Of a stretch of DNA of 54,624 nucleotides, positions 1 to 9,904 are shown piece by piece. A program made the position numbers and the translations under genes. Under the pieces are notes generated by a model. That model saw nothing but the letters and a program-made list of their open reading frames with translations. It was not told the DNA's origin and searched no databases. Within the stretch, counting starts at the first letter, position 1; every line of letters starts with the position of its first letter. Origin of the DNA: Betaproteobacteria bacterium (GTDB lineage: Bacteria > Pseudomonadota > Gammaproteobacteria > Burkholderiales > Rhodocyclaceae); the NCBI GenBank assembly GCA_016194935.1, contig JACQAO010000016.1, positions 1-54,624 of the forward strand, given 5' to 3'.

Positions 1-207
1 TTGCAGCACCAGACCCCGCAGCAGCCATTCCGGTGGCGCCGAGTAGCGTCCGCGATCTTCGTAGATCAACCCAAACAAGCTGTCCATCTCGCGCAACGCC
101 TGGTTGAGGATTGCGCGTATGCCAATCAGCGGGTGGCCCGCAGGCATATAGTCCGCAGTCCGCTTCGTCACAAACAAGCCTTCTTGGGTTACATCAAGCC
201 CACGCAT
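1..207 (-). CDS. IS5/IS1182-type transposase, N-terminal part (cut by window edge)
   Basis: Reading the minus strand from the ATG at 207 gives 69 codons that stay open to the window edge. The peptide begins MRGLDVTQEGLF and continues with ADYMPAGHPLIGIRAILNQA and RYSAPPEWLLRGLVLQ. This order (acidic start, HPLIxIRAIxNxAL, then PPExLLRGLLLQ) is the DUF772 N-terminal domain of IS5/IS1182-group transposases. The DDE catalytic part lies outside the window, so whether the copy is intact cannot be judged. I could not place the terminal inverted repeat in the DNA upstream because the opposite end is not visible. Confidence 0.8.
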   Translation of the reverse strand, partial: MRGLDVTQEGLFVTKRTADYMPAGHPLIGIRAILNQALREMDSLFGLIYEDRGRYSAPPEWLLRGLVLQ

Positions 208-673
208 CGTGTCCGACTCTTTCCTTTAAACTCGCCTTCCCAATTAACGATTCACCCAAGTTTCGGTGGACCGGTTCGGGGGATAAATTCAACAAACTGC
301 TAGACAGGAAGACCAGGCCCCGGCATACGTTTCCTGGAATCCCATCTTCCGTATCTCCTGCGGCAACCTCGTCCGTCGCATACTTTCCGGGGCATAAATC
401 TCTTGTCCCATTTTGGGCAGCGTGACAACCGGACAGATCATCAACCCGCAACACAGGAAGGCCGTTGTGGTTGACAGCGGGAGTATTCAGATACTATGGT
501 TGGCATGCGTTGATCGTCAGCACCGGTTGCATTCAGGTAGCCCGCCGCCAGCACAGGTTTCTCGTGACGGGACACACCGCGAGCCTCGCCTTGCATTGCA
601 TCTCGCCGCACTCCGGGCGGAGTGTTACGGAGTGTTATTGTGATTCCAACTTGAACAGGCTCCTGGTCCCGCT
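208..673. other. Intergenic region with no convincing gene
   Basis: This 466-bp stretch separates the divergently transcribed transposase from the first kinase. The short open frames in it match no family I recognise and lack good ribosome binding sites. It probably holds the outer end of the IS element, somewhere below about 300, and the promoter of the signalling cluster. A possible promoter is listed separately. Confidence 0.5.
471..497 (+). promoter_or_regulatory. Possible promoter of the signalling cluster
   Basis: TTGACA at 471-476 is a perfect -35 hexamer, followed 15 nt later by TACTAT at 492-497. The spacer is shorter than the ideal 17 nt and the -10 is a 4/6 match. It is the best sigma-70-like candidate ahead of the kinase at 674, leaving a leader of about 170 nt. 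This is a weak prediction from sequence alone. Confidence 0.3.
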
Positions 674-3600
674 ATGGCAAATACGACAAAACTACGGATT
701 ACCACCTGGATCGGGGTCGGCTTCCTGCTGACCCTGGGTGGCGTGATCGGACTGGGCGTGTACATGGTGGCGGGTATGGATCGCCTGCAATCCATCAGCC
801 AGGATTTGTATTCCCATCCCTTTGTCGCCGGCAATGCCGCCACGCGACTACAGGTTGAAACGGCGCAACTGCGCAATCTCCTGCTGCAGATTACCCTGAC
901 GGATAATTCGCTCGAAATTGAGCGTCTGGTCGCAGCGGCGAAGGTGCTGGAAAATGAGGCCGGGCGGCAGATCGGGGTAGTGAAAGAAAATGCCGCTGGC
1001 GATTCCGGCCAGGTCGCTGAAGCGCAGCGCCTGCTCGGCGAACTGGCCGGGCTGCGGAGCCAGATCATCCAGTTGGTGCAGCAAGGCCGGCGCGCGGAAG
1101 CCGGTGCGCTGGCGGCCAGCCAGGGCGGTGAAACCTTTATCCGGCTTGACCGCATCATGGAATCCCTGATCGATCATTCCCGTCAGAGCGGCGAGGCCTA
1201 CGCGCAGGAAGCGGAGCAGGTGCTCAAAGAAAGAGTCGAGCGCACCTGGATACTGCTGGCTGCCCTGGCGGCGTTGATTGCGCTGACCGGCATCGTTGTG
1301 TTGCGAGGCGTCATCGCCACCACGCGGCAGCGCCGCAAGGCGGAAATCGGTTTGCGCCACAACGAGGAACGCCTGCGCACGGTGCTGGATTCCACGGTCG
1401 ACGCCATCATCGTCATCAACACGCGCGGAATTATCGAGTCGGTCAATCTCGCCGCAATCCAGATGTTTGGCCATGCCCAGGAAGAAATCCTCGGGCAGAA
1501 TATCTCAATGCTGATGCCGGAGCCGGATCACAGCGCGCACGACGGCTATCTGCAAGCCTATCTGGGCGGCGGCGAACGCAAGATCATCGGCATCGGCCGC
1601 GAAGTGGAAGGCTTGCGCAAGGACGGCTCGTCCTTCCCCATGCATCTCTCCGTCAATGAGACGCAAGACGGCGACACGCGGTTGTTTGTAGGCGTGGTGC
1701 GCGACATCAGCGCGGTGAAGAATGCCGAACGCGAGCTGGTGCAGTTGCAGCGGTTTTTCCGCCTGACCCTGGATTCAGTGAGCGCCAGCATCTGCGTGAT
1801 CGACGAAGCCGGCATCATCATCTTCGTCAACCAGGCCTGGCGGCGCATGGGGCGCGGCGACGAGCAGCATGAGGAAGATAGCGGTCCGGGTCTCAACTAC
1901 CTGGACTTCTATGACAAGGCCGAAGACGACAAGGAGCTCAAGCAGATCGGCGGCGCCTTGCACAAGTTGCTGGAACGCGACGACCTGTACGACTTCAGCG
2001 CCGAATACACCTGCCACGGCGCACACCAGCGCTGGATGCTGCTCAACGCCACCCGCATCTATACCGACGAAGGGCCGCGGCTGGTCATCACCCACGACGA
2101 CATCTCCGAGCTGCGCGGCGCCCAGCAGGAGCTGGCGCGCAAGCTGGATATCCTGAGACTGACGCTGGAGAACATGGATCAGGGCATCGTCATGGTCGAC
2201 CGGGAGCAAAACATCCTGGCGTCCAACCGCAAATACTACAAGCTGTTCGGCTTGCCGCCGGAATGGCAACACAAACCGTTGAAGAGAACTGATCTGCTGC
2301 TGCATCAGGCACAGCGCGGAGACTTCGGCCCAGGCGACCCGGAACAACTGGCGCGGGAAAACGTCGGCCTGTTGCAACCCGGCCAGGCCGAACGAAACCT
2401 GCCCGACGGCAGCACCGTCGAGTCCCGCTGGATCACCATGTCGAATAATCAGGGCGCGGTCGGCACCTTCACCGACATTACCCAACGCAAGCAGGCGGAG
2501 CGGCATCTACAGCAGGCCAAAGAAGCCGCCGATGCGGCGAACGTCGCCAAAAGCGCTTTCCTGGCGACCATGAGTCATGAAATCCGCACCCCCATGAACG
2601 GCATCATCGGCATGTCGGAACTGCTGGCCACGAGCCGTCTCGACAGCGAACAGGGCAAGATGCTCGGCACCATCCAGGATTCGGCGCACGCGCTGCTGCA
2701 CATCATCAACGACATCCTGGATTTCTCCCGCATCGAAGCGGGCAAGCTGGAAATCCAGAGTGAGCCGATCTCGATTACTGCGACGCTGGAATCGGTGGCC
2801 GACATCCTGGCGCCCACCGCCACCAAGAACAACCTGGATTTTTCACTCCACATCGACCCGGCCATCCCCGCCGTCCTGTTGGGCGATCCGGTGCGGCTGC
2901 GGCAGATGGTTTTCAACCTGGGCGGCAATGCGCTGAAGTTCACCACCGGTCGGGCGGGACAGCGCGGCCATGTCGGCATCCGGGCGGAGCTGGCGTCAGG
3001 GAGCGCGGGAGAGAAATGCGTGGTGCGCTTCAGCATCGAGGACAACGGCATCGGCATGACGGAAGAAGCGGTGAGCCGGCTGTTCCAGCCGTTCAGCCAG
3101 GCGGACAACACCACCACCCGGCGTTTCGGCGGATCGGGGCTGGGGCTGTCGATCTGCGCCCGGCTGGCGGCCATGATGGGTGGCGAAATCACCGTGGTGA
3201 GCCGCCCGAATGTAGGCTCGACATTTACGCTGCATCTGCCTTTCATGCCGGCAGAGGCAGGCAGCGAGACCATGCTTGGCCTTGACCTCAACAGCCCGCG
3301 CCCTGCCGCGAAACCGGCGAGCGCGGCGGGTGGAGATCAAGATGCCGGCGGGGGCGCCAAAGCTGCGGGAGGCCTGATCCTGGTGGCCGAAGACAACGAG
3401 ATCAACCAGGACCTGATCGCCCGGCAGCTCGACTTGCTGGGCTACACCGCCGACATCGCCGGCAATGGCCGGGAGGCGCTGGCGCTACTGGGACGGAAAG
3501 ATTATCGGCTGTTACTGTCGGACTGCCAGATGCCGGAGATGGACGGCTATGAGTTGGCCCGCAGCATCCGTCAGCAGGAAGGCGGCGAACGCCATCTGCC

Positions 3601-4150
3601 GATCATTGCCTTCACCGCCAACGTGCTGGCGCGCGATATCGAGCTATGTCATGCGGCGGGAATGGACGACGTGATCGGCAAGCCGACCAAGCTCAACGAT
3701 CTGAAGCAGATACTTGAGCGCTGGATGACGGCGGCGGAACCGGCTGAGGCGGAGAAGTCGGACGGCGCTGACGGCGCCGGCGGCGCATCGGCGGAAGCAG
3801 CGCCGGTGGTGCAGATCAGCAAGCTGGCGGAGATGGTGGGGGACGACCCGGCGGTGCATGTGCGCCTGCTGGCAAAATTCCTGGTGTCGGCGCGGCGGAA
3901 TATGGAAGATATCGCGGCGGCAAGGGAGCGCGGAGCGGCGGAGGAGCTGGGTGCGCTGGGCCACAAATTCAAGTCGGCGGCGCGCAGCATGGGCGCGGAA
4001 GCGCTGGCTCAGGCCTGCGAGGCGCTGGAGCAGCAGGGCAAGGCGGGGGACATGGCGGCCTGCGCGCGCTTGGCGGATGAGCTGGATGTCCGTTTCGCGC
4101 CGGTGGTGAAGTTTATCGAAACGCTGCTGGCGGGCGGAAATCCGAAGTGA
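674..4150 (+). CDS. Membrane-bound PAS hybrid sensor histidine kinase with fused receiver and HPt domain
   Basis: This 1158-residue protein carries a complete phosphorelay in one chain. Transmembrane helices at about 11-33 and 191-214 bracket a mostly helical periplasmic sensor. Three PAS domains follow (about 233-345, 358-475 and 492-605), then a coiled coil and HisKA with [10 protein letters not shown] (phosphoacceptor His635). The ATPase domain has [17 protein letters not shown] and [10 protein letters not shown]. The receiver (about 897-1015, Asp950 in [13 protein letters not shown]) and a C-terminal HPt (GHKFKSAARSMG, His1097) complete it. It is the first gene of a co-directional signalling cluster, and the HD-GYP gene starts 4 nt after its stop. 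The HisKA-to-HPt part is nearly duplicated in the gene at 5444. The stimulus is unknown. No strong ribosome site precedes the ATG. Confidence 0.93.
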   Translation: MANTTKLRITTWIGVGFLLTLGGVIGLGVYMVAGMDRLQSISQDLYSHPFVAGNAATRLQVETAQLRNLLLQITLTDNSLEIERLVAAAKVLENEAGRQIGVVKENAAGDSGQVAEAQRLLGELAGLRSQIIQLVQQGRRAEAGALAASQGGETFIRLDRIMESLIDHSRQSGEAYAQEAEQVLKERVERTWILLAALAALIALTGIVVLRGVIATTRQRRKAEIGLRHNEERLRTVLDSTVDAIIVINTRGIIESVNLAAIQMFGHAQEEILGQNISMLMPEPDHSAHDGYLQAYLGGGERKIIGIGREVEGLRKDGSSFPMHLSVNETQDGDTRLFVGVVRDISAVKNAERELVQLQRFFRLTLDSVSASICVIDEAGIIIFVNQAWRRMGRGDEQHEEDSGPGLNYLDFYDKAEDDKELKQIGGALHKLLERDDLYDFSAEYTCHGAHQRWMLLNATRIYTDEGPRLVITHDDISELRGAQQELARKLDILRLTLENMDQGIVMVDREQNILASNRKYYKLFGLPPEWQHKPLKRTDLLLHQAQRGDFGPGDPEQLARENVGLLQPGQAERNLPDGSTVESRWITMSNNQGAVGTFTDITQRKQAERHLQQAKEAADAANVAKSAFLATMSHEIRTPMNGIIGMSELLATSRLDSEQGKMLGTIQDSAHALLHIINDILDFSRIEAGKLEIQSEPISITATLESVADILAPTATKNNLDFSLHIDPAIPAVLLGDPVRLRQMVFNLGGNALKFTTGRAGQRGHVGIRAELASGSAGEKCVVRFSIEDNGIGMTEEAVSRLFQPFSQADNTTTRRFGGSGLGLSICARLAAMMGGEITVVSRPNVGSTFTLHLPFMPAEAGSETMLGLDLNSPRPAAKPASAAGGDQDAGGGAKAAGGLILVAEDNEINQDLIARQLDLLGYTADIAGNGREALALLGRKDYRLLLSDCQMPEMDGYELARSIRQQEGGERHLPIIAFTANVLARDIELCHAAGMDDVIGKPTKLNDLKQILERWMTAAEPAEAEKSDGADGAGGASAEAAPVVQISKLAEMVGDDPAVHVRLLAKFLVSARRNMEDIAAARERGAAEELGALGHKFKSAARSMGAEALAQACEALEQQGKAGDMAACARLADELDVRFAPVVKFIETLLAGGNPK

Positions 4151-4154
4151 CGAA

Positions 4155-5429
4155 ATGAGTGACAAGCTGCCCACCATTGCCACGGATCGGCTGGCGGTCG
4201 GCCTCTACGTGTATCTCGATCTGGGCTGGCTGGATCATCCGTTCACCTTTAACAATTTCAAGATACTTTCGCGGGACCAGATCGACACCATCCGTTCGCT
4301 CGGACTCAAGCAGGTGCGCTACGATCCGGCGCGCAGCGACGTTGTGCCGCCGGTGGCGCCGACTGCACGGACTGCCGCGCCGCCACCGCCAGCGACACAG
4401 GCCAGCCAGCAGGTGCAGGAGGCCAAGCGGCGGCACATTGTGGAGAACCGCCAACTGCGCGAGAAAATTGCCGGCTGCGAAAAAGAATTCGTCAAGGCCG
4501 CGAGTGTCGTCAAAAACATATCCCGCAACCTGCTCTCGAATCCCAAGGAAGCGCTGGAGGGCGCCAGGCAATTAACCGATCAACTGGTGGAATCCCTGCT
4601 GGTGGATCGTGACGTGGCGATCCACCTGATGAACGACAAGATCGCCGGTGAAGAGGTGTACTACCACTCACTGAATGTGGCGATGCTGGCCGCCATCCTC
4701 GGCAAGGGCCTGGGCATGGAGGCGGCTGCGGTAAAGGCCATCAGCCTCGGCGCGCTGTTCCATGACATTGGCAAGCTGGATGTGCCGGACAAGATACTGC
4801 TCAAGAAAGAGCAACTGACGCACGCCGAGCAGGAGTTTCTGCGCCAGCATTGCGCCTACGGGATCGAGATCGGCAAGCGTGTCGGCTTGCCGATGGAAGT
4901 AATCGAAGTCATCGCCCAGCACCATGAAGCCGCCGACGGCAGCGGCTATCCGGCGGGGCTGGCGGGCAACAGCATCTCGATGCCGGCGCGCGTAGTGGCG
5001 GTGGTCAATGTCTATGACAACCTGTGCAACCCGGTGGATATTGCCGCAGCCATGACGCCGCATGAGGCGCTCTCGCTGATGTTTGCCAAGCAACGCGCCA
5101 AGCACGACACCCTGGCCCTGGGCAAGCTGGTGCATATGCTCGGTGTGTATCCGCCGGGATCGGTAGTGCGTTTGTCCAACGATATGATCGGCATGGTGCT
5201 GTCGGTGAATACCGCCAAGCCGTTGCGGCCATTGGTGATGGTGTACGATGCCACGGTTCCCCGGCAAGAGGCGATTTCCATTGATCTTGAGAGTGAGCCG
5301 GAAATCAACATCAGCAAGTCCATACGTCCCGCGCAATTGCCGCGCCAGGTGTTTGAGTATCTGAGTCCGCGGCGTCGCACCACATATTATTTCGACGCCG
5401 CAGAAGGCAGCTCTCCGCCGGGCGCCTGA
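4155..5429 (+). CDS. HD-GYP domain cyclic di-GMP phosphodiesterase with DUF3391 N-terminus
   Basis: The 424-residue protein has a DUF3391-like N-terminal domain (about 1-130, starting with [20 protein letters not shown]), the usual partner of stand-alone HD-GYP enzymes. The HD-GYP domain follows with HDIGK (His203-Asp204), the His256-His257 pair in [14 protein letters not shown], and the GYP signature itself. These metal-binding residues are intact, so hydrolysis of c-di-GMP is expected. There is no membrane segment. The gene begins 4 nt after the kinase stop codon, implying co-transcription, although it has no receiver domain of its own. It may read the relay output by protein-protein contact, which is inference. 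Confidence 0.92.
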   Translation: MSDKLPTIATDRLAVGLYVYLDLGWLDHPFTFNNFKILSRDQIDTIRSLGLKQVRYDPARSDVVPPVAPTARTAAPPPPATQASQQVQEAKRRHIVENRQLREKIAGCEKEFVKAASVVKNISRNLLSNPKEALEGARQLTDQLVESLLVDRDVAIHLMNDKIAGEEVYYHSLNVAMLAAILGKGLGMEAAAVKAISLGALFHDIGKLDVPDKILLKKEQLTHAEQEFLRQHCAYGIEIGKRVGLPMEVIEVIAQHHEAADGSGYPAGLAGNSISMPARVVAVVNVYDNLCNPVDIAAAMTPHEALSLMFAKQRAKHDTLALGKLVHMLGVYPPGSVVRLSNDMIGMVLSVNTAKPLRPLVMVYDATVPRQEAISIDLESEPEINISKSIRPAQLPRQVFEYLSPRRRTTYYFDAAEGSSPPGA

Positions 5430-5443
5430 GGCCTGCTTGCGCC

Positions 5444-7247
5444 ATGACTTACCTGCCCGCCACTCTTGACGCCGCCCTGCTCGCCGCCAGTGGCGAGTTG
5501 TTGCTGGCCGTCGACCCGGCCACCCTGTGCATCGTCGCCGCCAATCCCAATGTCTGCGCGGCGCTCAGATATGCGCCGGAGAACCTGATCGGCCGGCAGA
5601 TTACCGAGATCGAAAGCGCATTGCAGGATGTGTTCTACTGGAGTGAAGTCCAGGCGGGCAATCTTGGCGAACTCAATAATGTCGAAGGCGTCTATGTCTG
5701 CGCCGACGGCAGCCTGCTCTCAGTGGACAAATCGGTGCGGGTGACGGATACGGCGGAAGGACCGTTGCTGGCGATACGTGCGCGCGACGCCCATGCCCGT
5801 GAGCGCTCCGACACTGAGCTGGCCGAAGCCAGCTCGCTGCTTGCCGCTACCCTGGAGTCGACGGCGGAAGGCATATTGGTGCTCGATCTGGATAAGCGGA
5901 TCATCAATTTCAATCGTCGCTTTGCCGCCATCTGGCGTATCGAAGACGAGATGCTGCACGGTGGCGACGACCGCGCCATCCTGCGCCACCTGCTGCGGCA
6001 AATGGCCGTTGGCTTCAAAAGCAGGCGGCGCTTTCTGTGGCTGCTCGTCAGCGATGAGGCGGACACGCTGGATACTTTCGAACTCACTGATGATCGCACC
6101 ATCGAGTGCCGCTCGCGTCCGCAATTGATGAAAGATCGCGTGCTCGGCCGGGTCTTCACATTTACCGACGTAACCCAACGCAAGCAGGCGGAACAACAAC
6201 TGCGCCAGGCGAAAGAAGCCGCCGATGCGGCGAACAACGCCAAGAGCGCCTTCCTGGCGACCATGAGCCATGAAATCCGCACCCCCATGAACGGCGATCT
6301 CGATTGCCGCGACGCTGGAATCGGTGGCCGACATCCTGGCGCCCACCGCTACCAAGAACAATCTGGATTTTTCGCTCCACATCGATCCGGCCATCCCCGG
6401 CGTCCTGCTGGGCGATCCGGTGCGGCTGCGGCAGATCGTCTTCAACCTGGGCGGCAATGCGCTGAAGTTCACCACCGGGCGGGCGGGACAGCGCGGCCTT
6501 GTCAGCATCCGGGCGACGCTGGAATCGGGCGGGGTGGGAGAGAAATGCGTGGTGCGCTTCAGCATCGAGGACAACGGCATCGGCATGACGGAAGAAGCGG
6601 TAAGCCGGCTGTTCCAGCCGTTCAGCCAGGCGGACAACACCACCACCCGGCGTTTCGGCGGATCGGGGCTGGGGTTGTCGATCTGCGCCCGGCTGGCGGC
6701 CATGATGGGCGGCGAAATCAGCGTGGAGAGCCGCCCGAATGCAGGCTCGACATTTACGCTATCGCTGCCGTTCATGCCGGTTGAGCCGGGCAGCGAACCC
6801 ACGCTCGGCCTCGATCAGGACAGTCCCGCCGCCGCGCCTGCGGATCCAGGCGGCGGCTTGATCCTGGTGGCCGAAGACAACGAGATCAACCAGGAAATTA
6901 TTGCCCGGCAGCTACAACTGCTGGGCTACACTGCCGATATTGCCGCCGATGGCCGGGAAGCGCTGGCCCTGCTGGAGCAAAAAAAATATATGCTGTTGCT
7001 GTCCGACTGCCAGATGCCGGAGATGGACGGCTACGAGCTGACCCGTAGCATTCGCCAGCAGGAGAACGGCAAGCGCCATTTGCCGATCATCGCCTTCACC
7101 GCCAACGTGCTGGCGCGGGATATCGAGCAATGCTACGCGGCGGGAATGGACGACGTGATCGGCAAGCCGACCAAGCTCAATGATCTGAAGCAGATGCTTG
7201 AGCGCTGGATGGCGGTGGCGCGATCAGCGAAGGAGAAGCAGGGATGA
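5444..7247 (+). pseudogene. Second hybrid histidine kinase, broken by a 164-bp internal deletion
   Basis: The first frame (5444-6295) encodes two PAS-like domains, a coiled coil and the start of HisKA with [10 protein letters not shown] (His276). It is soluble, with no membrane helix. Compared with the paralogue at 674, the DNA corresponding to 2603-2766 is missing: sequence jumps from aacggc (6290-6295) straight to gatctcgatt (6296). Losing 164 bp removes most of the HisKA dimerisation helices and shifts the frame, so the first frame runs as nonsense to a stop at 6784. The ATPase and receiver domains continue in another frame to 7247. As written, no full-length kinase can be made. A collapse between the two near-identical paralogues during assembly is an alternative. 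Confidence 0.82.
6324..7247 (+). CDS. Possible restart: HATPase-receiver fragment of the broken kinase
   Basis: This open frame of 307 codons starts at a GTG at 6324 and holds the full ATPase domain ([27 protein letters not shown]) and a receiver with Asp228 in [13 protein letters not shown]. It overlaps the free HPt gene by 4 nt (ATGA at 7244). In the paralogue the first codon is an internal valine, and no good ribosome site precedes it here, so independent translation is doubtful. If made, it could not autophosphorylate in cis because it has no HisKA domain, but its receiver could still exchange phosphate with the HPt. Confidence 0.45.
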   Translation: MADILAPTATKNNLDFSLHIDPAIPGVLLGDPVRLRQIVFNLGGNALKFTTGRAGQRGLVSIRATLESGGVGEKCVVRFSIEDNGIGMTEEAVSRLFQPFSQADNTTTRRFGGSGLGLSICARLAAMMGGEISVESRPNAGSTFTLSLPFMPVEPGSEPTLGLDQDSPAAAPADPGGGLILVAEDNEINQEIIARQLQLLGYTADIAADGREALALLEQKKYMLLLSDCQMPEMDGYELTRSIRQQENGKRHLPIIAFTANVLARDIEQCYAAGMDDVIGKPTKLNDLKQMLERWMAVARSAKEKQG

Positions 7248-7606
7248 CGACAGATGAAACGCCGGTAGTGCAGATCAGCAAGCTGACGGAGATGGTGGGA
7301 GACGATCCGGCAGTGCATGCGCGTTTGCTGGCGAAATTTCTGGTGTCGGCGCGGCGCAATCTGGAGGACATCGCGGCGGCGCGTGAGCGCGGGGTGGCGG
7401 CGGAGATGGGCGCGCTGGGCCACAAGTTCAAATCGGCGGCGCGCAGCATGGGCGCGGAAGCGCTGGCGCAGGCCTGCGAGGCGCTGGAGCATCAGGGCAA
7501 GGCCGGAGACGTGGCGGCCTGCACGCAGCAGGTGGAGGTGCTGGGTGCGCGGTTTGCGCCGGTAGCGGTATTCATTGAGGCGTATCTGGCCGATAATTCC
7601 AAATGA
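7244..7606 (+). CDS. Stand-alone HPt histidine phosphotransfer protein
   Basis: This 120-residue protein is almost entirely one HPt four-helix bundle, with the phosphorylatable His60 in LGHKFKSAARSMGAEAL. It matches the C-terminal HPt of the kinase at 674 closely. There the domain is fused; here a TGA and an overlapping ATG (ATGA, 7244-7247) separate it from the upstream receiver. It would shuttle phosphate between receivers in the cluster and should survive the damage to the kinase just upstream. Confidence 0.88.
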   Translation: MTTDETPVVQISKLTEMVGDDPAVHARLLAKFLVSARRNLEDIAAARERGVAAEMGALGHKFKSAARSMGAEALAQACEALEHQGKAGDVAACTQQVEVLGARFAPVAVFIEAYLADNSK

Positions 7607-7625
7607 CGAAATTATCAGGATTACC

Positions 7626-8675
7626 ATGAGCACATCCGACAAAAGCATACTTATAGTCTGCGATTCTGCGGACGAGTTACGCGCCGTGCGCGAGCTGATG
7701 ACCAGCGACCTGGGGAACTACTGGAGCACTGACAACGAGGCTGGAGGGTTGCAATTGTTCCAGGAACACCGGCCTTCGGTGTTGATTCTGGCTTTCCAGG
7801 AAATCGAAAAAGCCGAGCGCTTTTATCTGACGCTGTATCGGCAGTGTCCGCAAATGCAGGAGATACGCCACCAGACCCTGTTGCTGTGCAAGAACACGGA
7901 AGCGGAGAGCGCATATTCTCTATGCATGAACGGAACGGTGGACGATTATGTGGTGAACCGTCCGCTCTATGATCCGTTCCGCCTGCGCTTGTCAGTGCAC
8001 CAGGCGCTGGGCCGGCGCAATGATGAACAGAAGTCGACTGCGGTGAATAGCCGGATCGTCAATATCGGCAAAGGCCTCCAGTATCTTGACAACTACGTCG
8101 GCGCCAGGCTGGCCTCGGGCGAGAGCCAGTCGGCGGAATCGCTGCGCGCGCTCCAGGGTTTGACAGCAAAACTGTCGAGCCAGATCAAACAGTTTGAGGA
8201 AAGTTACAAGCTCCCGCCCCTGGGCAAAGCAGTGCAGGGGCCGGGCCAGAATACCCAGAAATCCGACGGACATCAGACGGAGGGAACGAGCAAGGATGCG
8301 CCGTCCTCTCCACCCGAGATCATGGTGGTGGATGACGATGAAATTTATACCGACGTGCTGGTCGCCATTATCGAAGGCGGCGGCCTGCGCGCCACTTCCG
8401 TTGATGGCGGCGAAGCGGCGCTGGCCATGCTGCGGCAGCGGCGCCCGGACCTGATGTTGATGGATTACCAGATGCCCGGCATGGATGGGCTGCAAACCCT
8501 GCGGCGCATGAAAATGGACCCGGACCTGAAATTCGTGAAAGTCGTCATGCTCACCGGCACCAGTGAACGTGAACTCGTTTCCCAGTGCATCCAGGCGGGC
8601 GCGGCGGATTTCATCGTCAAGCCCAGCGACCGCGTCACCATACTTGCCAAGATCAATGCCCAGTTGGGACAATGA
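7626..8675 (+). CDS. Dual-receiver response regulator with a degenerate first receiver
   Basis: The ATG at 7626 is preceded by AGGA at 7616-7619, a better start than in-frame codons further upstream. The 349-residue product has a receiver-like N-terminal domain (about 5-125) in which the position expected for the phosphorylated Asp reads LILAFQEIE, so it probably cannot be phosphorylated. A linker of about 110 residues leads to a canonical receiver (about 235-347) with VVDDDE, Asp280 in LMLMDYQMPGMDG and KPSD. There is no DNA-binding or enzymatic output domain. It lies 19 nt after the HPt gene, so it likely acts as a relay or phosphate sink for it. Confidence 0.85.
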   Translation: MSTSDKSILIVCDSADELRAVRELMTSDLGNYWSTDNEAGGLQLFQEHRPSVLILAFQEIEKAERFYLTLYRQCPQMQEIRHQTLLLCKNTEAESAYSLCMNGTVDDYVVNRPLYDPFRLRLSVHQALGRRNDEQKSTAVNSRIVNIGKGLQYLDNYVGARLASGESQSAESLRALQGLTAKLSSQIKQFEESYKLPPLGKAVQGPGQNTQKSDGHQTEGTSKDAPSSPPEIMVVDDDEIYTDVLVAIIEGGGLRATSVDGGEAALAMLRQRRPDLMLMDYQMPGMDGLQTLRRMKMDPDLKFVKVVMLTGTSERELVSQCIQAGAADFIVKPSDRVTILAKINAQLGQ

Positions 8676-8752
8676 TCTTGCTTTGAGCGGCCAAGCGGAC
8701 TAGGCTTAACACCGGAATACTCCCCCGCTTAATCCTCTCAGAGGAGATGGGC

Positions 8753-9877
8753 ATGCAAACAAAGGCATTTCCCCGATACGTACCCGCAAGCGATCTCCCT
8801 GACACAGTGCTGGTCGTGGACGACGATACGAAAAACTTAGCTATCCTCGGCCGGCTGCTGCGTCCGCAATACGAGGTATTGGCCGCACCCTCCGGCGAGC
8901 GCGCTTTGCAGATTGCCACCGGCACGGCAAAACTGGACCTGATTCTGCTGGACGTGTTGATGCCGGAAATGGGCGGCTACGACGTACTCGCGCGGCTGCG
9001 CAAGAATCCGGCAACACGTGATATCCCGGTGATTTTCGTCACCGGGCTGAATTCGGATGAAGACGAGGAAAAGGGGATAGCGCTTGGCGCGGTGGATTAC
9101 ATTACCAAGCCTTACCGTCCGCCAGTGGTGCTGGCGAGAGTACGCAACCACCTGGAGCTCAAGCGCGCCCGCGACTGGTTAAAGCACCAGAACACCTACC
9201 TGGAAGCCGAGGTAGTACGGCGCACGGAGAATCTTCTCCTGATTCAGGACATCACCATCAATGCTCTTGCCGAACTGGCCGAGACGCGCCACCCCGAGAC
9301 TGGTTACCACATCCGCCGCACCCAGGAATACGTGCGTATTCTCGCCGGGCGGTTGCAAACCCATCCGCGCTTTTCGGGCTACTTGACCGACGCGGCCATC
9401 GTACTGCTGACCAAGTCCGCCCCGTTACACGACATCGGAAAAGTAGGCATCCCCGATTACATCCTGCTCAAGCCCGGCAAGCTTAACGAGGAGGAATGGG
9501 CTGTTATGAAAACCCATAGCCGGCTGGGCGCATTGGCGATCGAGCGGGCGTTGCGCGAAGCTGATCACAGCATCGACTTCCTCGACATCGCGCGAGAAAT
9601 TGCCCACTCTCACCATGAAAAGTGGGATGGCAGCGGCTACCCGGAAGGCCTGGAGGGAGACGCCATTCCCATTCCCGCCCGGCTGATGGCGCTGGCGGAC
9701 GTGTTCGACGCCCTTATCTCACGCCGCGTATACAAACAGGCGTTCCCCCTGCAAGAGGTGCGAAACATCATTGCTGAGGGTCGCGGACGTCATTTCGACC
9801 CGGATATGGTGGACGCCTTCCTGGATGGTTTCGACGAATTCGCCGCCATCGCTGAGCGCTACCAGGATGAAGTCTGA
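8753..9877 (+). CDS. Response regulator with HD-GYP c-di-GMP phosphodiesterase output (RpfG-like)
   Basis: A GAGGAG box at 8741-8746 abuts an ATG at 8747 but stands 6 nt from the in-frame ATG at 8753, so the latter is the likelier start (374 residues). An N-terminal receiver (VLVVDDDTKN, Asp67 in LILLDVLMPEMGG, KPYRPP) leads through a short helix to an HD-GYP domain with HDIGK (His226-Asp227) and SHHEKWDGSGYPEG. This receiver-HD-GYP order is that of RpfG-type enzymes, which lower c-di-GMP when phosphorylated. It is one of two HD-GYP genes in the cluster and a direct enzymatic output for the surrounding kinases. Confidence 0.92.
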   Translation: MQTKAFPRYVPASDLPDTVLVVDDDTKNLAILGRLLRPQYEVLAAPSGERALQIATGTAKLDLILLDVLMPEMGGYDVLARLRKNPATRDIPVIFVTGLNSDEDEEKGIALGAVDYITKPYRPPVVLARVRNHLELKRARDWLKHQNTYLEAEVVRRTENLLLIQDITINALAELAETRHPETGYHIRRTQEYVRILAGRLQTHPRFSGYLTDAAIVLLTKSAPLHDIGKVGIPDYILLKPGKLNEEEWAVMKTHSRLGALAIERALREADHSIDFLDIAREIAHSHHEKWDGSGYPEGLEGDAIPIPARLMALADVFDALISRRVYKQAFPLQEVRNIIAEGRGRHFDPDMVDAFLDGFDEFAAIAERYQDEV

Positions 9878-9904
9878 GCAGCCGCCCACCGGTCAGGCTG
9901 ATTC

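Noticed and set aside
194-454. Minus-strand frame of 86 codons before the first kinase
   Set aside because: It overlaps the transposase start in another frame, has no ribosome site and no recognisable domain.
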